Shown here: piece after piece, positions 7,219 to 8,452 of the stretch
How positions within the stretch are numbered: position 1 is the stretch's first letter
Layout of the letters: the number at the start of each line of letters is the position of its first letter
Origin: Methanosarcinaceae archaeon
Lineage (GTDB): Archaea; Halobacteriota; Methanosarcinia; Methanosarcinales; Methanosarcinaceae
NCBI GenBank assembly: GCA_020793555.1
Contig: DQIO01000230.1
Span: 1 to 8,452, forward strand
Length of the DNA stretch: 8,452 bases
Direction of reading: 5' to 3'
Program-made: the position numbers and the translations under genes
The notes under the pieces: generated by a model
What the model was told of the DNA's origin: nothing
Seen by the model: the letters and a program-made list of their open reading frames with translations, nothing else
Database searches by the model: none

Positions 7219-8160
7219 ATGATAATAGGAACCCGTGGCAGTGGTCTTGCTCTTGCACAGGCGAACCTTGTGGAACGTCTGCTTAAGGAAAACGGTGTTG
7301 AGACTACGCAGCTGATCATAAAGACAAGCGGTGACACTTTTACAGACCGCCCGCTGCATGAGGTTGCAGGTGTGGGCGCGTTTGTGAGGGAGATTGATGA
7401 CCGCATGATCGCAGGTGAGATCGATATTGCGGTACATTCTATGAAAGACCTGCCAACCGTGCGCCCTCCCGAGTTATCCATCGCAGCGGTCTTGAAACGT
7501 GACTCTCCGTTTGATGTGCTTTTGACACAAGACGGCTCGACACTTGATGAGTTACCGGATGGTGCGATCGTAGGTACGACATCCATGCGCAGGCGGGCAC
7601 AGTTACTCAGGTACAGACCTGATCTTAATATTCAGGACCTTCGAGGGAATATCGATACACGGATTAGAAAACTCAAGGAAGGTATGTATGACGGAATACT
7701 GCTGGCGGAAGCAGGACTTCAGCGCATGGGCTGGGAAATGGATGTGGAGCAGTTAAATCCTGATGCGTTCTGCCCATCTGCAAACCAGGGTACGATAGTT
7801 ATTGTTACAAAGACAGGCAGTGAAGCCGAAAAAGCGGTCGCTTTTCTTGACCATGCGCAGTCGCGCATTGAGACCGAGATCGAGCGCATTGTGATAACGG
7901 AAGTGGAAGGTGGGTGTGTAGTTCCTATTGGTGCATTTGCGGAAGAGGTCGAAAAAGGCGTTATACATGTGCGATCGGAAGTTCTTGCACTGGATGGGTC
8001 GCATGAGATTCGTGTCGATGAGCTGATCATGACTGAAGATTACAAGACCGAAAGTCAAAAACTTGGTCATGAACTTGTGAAACTTGGCGGCAAGGAACTG
8101 GTACAGGACGCAGTCTGCCAATTGTCAGGTTCGGATGCAGAAAAAAGTCAGTTTAATTAA
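7219..8160 (+). CDS. hemC: HemC, hydroxymethylbilane synthase (porphobilinogen deaminase)
   Basis: The 313-residue enzyme polymerises four porphobilinogen units into hydroxymethylbilane on a dipyrromethane cofactor. GTRGSGLALAQ is at the N-terminus. The catalytic Asp is D77 in AVHSMKDLPT. The substrate-binding arginines lie in TTSMRRRAQL (120-129) and DLRGNIDTR (140-148). The cofactor-attaching Cys is C233 in EGGCVVPIGA. The start is ATG 7219, with GGTG at 7208-7211 beginning on the last base of the hemL stop. It is the last gene of the cluster in this window; the hemD gene whose product acts next is not adjacent. Confidence 0.97.
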   Translation: MIIGTRGSGLALAQANLVERLLKENGVETTQLIIKTSGDTFTDRPLHEVAGVGAFVREIDDRMIAGEIDIAVHSMKDLPTVRPPELSIAAVLKRDSPFDVLLTQDGSTLDELPDGAIVGTTSMRRRAQLLRYRPDLNIQDLRGNIDTRIRKLKEGMYDGILLAEAGLQRMGWEMDVEQLNPDAFCPSANQGTIVIVTKTGSEAEKAVAFLDHAQSRIETEIERIVITEVEGGCVVPIGAFAEEVEKGVIHVRSEVLALDGSHEIRVDELIMTEDYKTESQKLGHELVKLGGKELVQDAVCQLSGSDAEKSQFN

Positions 8161-8199
8161 AAGAGTATATTGCTCTTATTGTGTTGGTGAATATTAGAC
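8161..8199 (+). terminator. Possible weak terminator after hemC
   Basis: Directly after the hemC stop, aagag (8161-8165) and ctctt (8173-8177) can form a 5-bp stem with a 7-base loop. The following sequence is only moderately T-rich, so this is a weak candidate. The position at the end of a long same-strand run, followed by repeats and no gene, makes transcription termination here plausible. Confidence 0.25.
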
Positions 8200-8401
8200 C
8201 TAGTGTCGAGTCAACATTCAAGTGTCAATCATAAGAAACATGGATCACATTAAACAATTCCAAGATACAGTAATATTCAATAAATATTTCAGACACAGAT
8301 TAACGCAGATTTAAGGTCGAATCAGCGTCTTGAAAATAACTAGAAAATAAAGCAGTGTCAGATTATATATTGGCGATATTATATGGTTGACGTGACACTA
8401 G
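8200..8401 (+). mobile_element. MITE-like element, right copy (inverted relative to the left copy)
   Basis: This 202-bp non-coding element is related along its length to 94-325 but in opposite orientation. Its termini are CTAGTGTCGAGTCAAC (8200-8215) and, reverse-complemented from 8386-8401, CTAGTGTCACGTCAAC, a 14 of 16 match. Strings shared with the left copy include the gatacagta region (8264-8272), the agacacagatta/gaatcagcgtct hairpin (8291-8330) and the distal end (40 of 49 identical to the reverse complement of 94-142). The internal hairpin is 30 bp shorter than in the left copy. No transposase is present. Confidence 0.75.
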
Positions 8402-8413
8402 TGTCGCGTCAAC
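8386..8413. repeat. 28-bp near-perfect palindrome at the junction of two MITE-like ends
   Basis: The halves 8386-8399 and 8400-8413 are reverse complements except for one T/G pair, centred on CACT|AGTG. It arises because the end of one element (ending CTAG at 8398-8401) is the beginning of the next copy, with a single shared CTAG. Confidence 0.8.
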
Positions 8414-8452
8414 TTTCAAGTGTCGGATTATGAAGGGCATAGGGCACAATTA
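8398..8452 (+). mobile_element. Third MITE-like copy, cut by the window edge
   Basis: The sequence from CTAG 8398 onward restarts the same terminal repeat (ctagtgtcgcgtcaac) and continues with caagtgtcggattatgaagg, then gcata. This parallels both 8200-8241 and the reverse complement of about 285-325; the attatg...gggcata string is shared with the left copy. Between 8398-8422 and 8200-8224, 23 of 25 bases match. It lies in the same orientation as the second copy, head to tail. Only the first 55 bases are visible. Confidence 0.65.

Overview
The window holds a compact, single-direction (+ strand) tetrapyrrole and heme biosynthesis cluster. It almost certainly comes from a methanogenic or methane-oxidising archaeon related to the Methanosarcinales. 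The case rests on three things: the alternative, siroheme-dependent heme pathway genes (ahbD, ahbA, ahbB) sit directly beside sirC-hemA-hemB-hemL-hemC; Shine-Dalgarno-like GGTG/GGAGG motifs precede ATG, GTG and TTG starts; and the intergenic DNA is AT-rich with archaeal-type TATA-like stretches. I cannot name the genus from sequence alone.

Layout: positions 1-412 are non-coding. They hold a 232-bp MITE-like repeat (94-325) and then an 87-base putative promoter/leader region. Genes then follow: ahbD (413-1474), ahbA (1477-1932), ahbB (1943-2401), the precorrin-2 dehydrogenase/siroheme synthase gene (2440-3102), hemA (3163-4416), hemB (4421-5395), a hicB-hicA toxin-antitoxin pair (5461-5921), hemL (5943-7208) and hemC (7219-8160). 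Positions 8161-8452 are non-coding and hold a second, inverted copy of the MITE-like repeat (8200-8401). A third copy is joined to it and runs off the window edge.

How the genes work together: HemA reduces glutamyl-tRNA to glutamate-1-semialdehyde, HemL makes 5-aminolevulinate, HemB makes porphobilinogen and HemC makes hydroxymethylbilane. Uroporphyrinogen III synthase (hemD) and the uroporphyrinogen methyltransferase are not in the window. After those two missing steps, the SirC/Met8-like protein oxidises precorrin-2 to sirohydrochlorin, the branch point to siroheme, F430, cobamides and heme. AhbA/AhbB decarboxylate siroheme, AhbC (not in the window) removes the acetate chains, and AhbD converts Fe-coproporphyrin III to heme.

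I see no wholly new system. The two unusual things are (i) the HicBA module inserted between hemB and hemL in an otherwise canonical cluster, and (ii) about 200-bp repeats with CTAG-ended terminal inverted repeats that bracket the whole cluster in opposite orientation.
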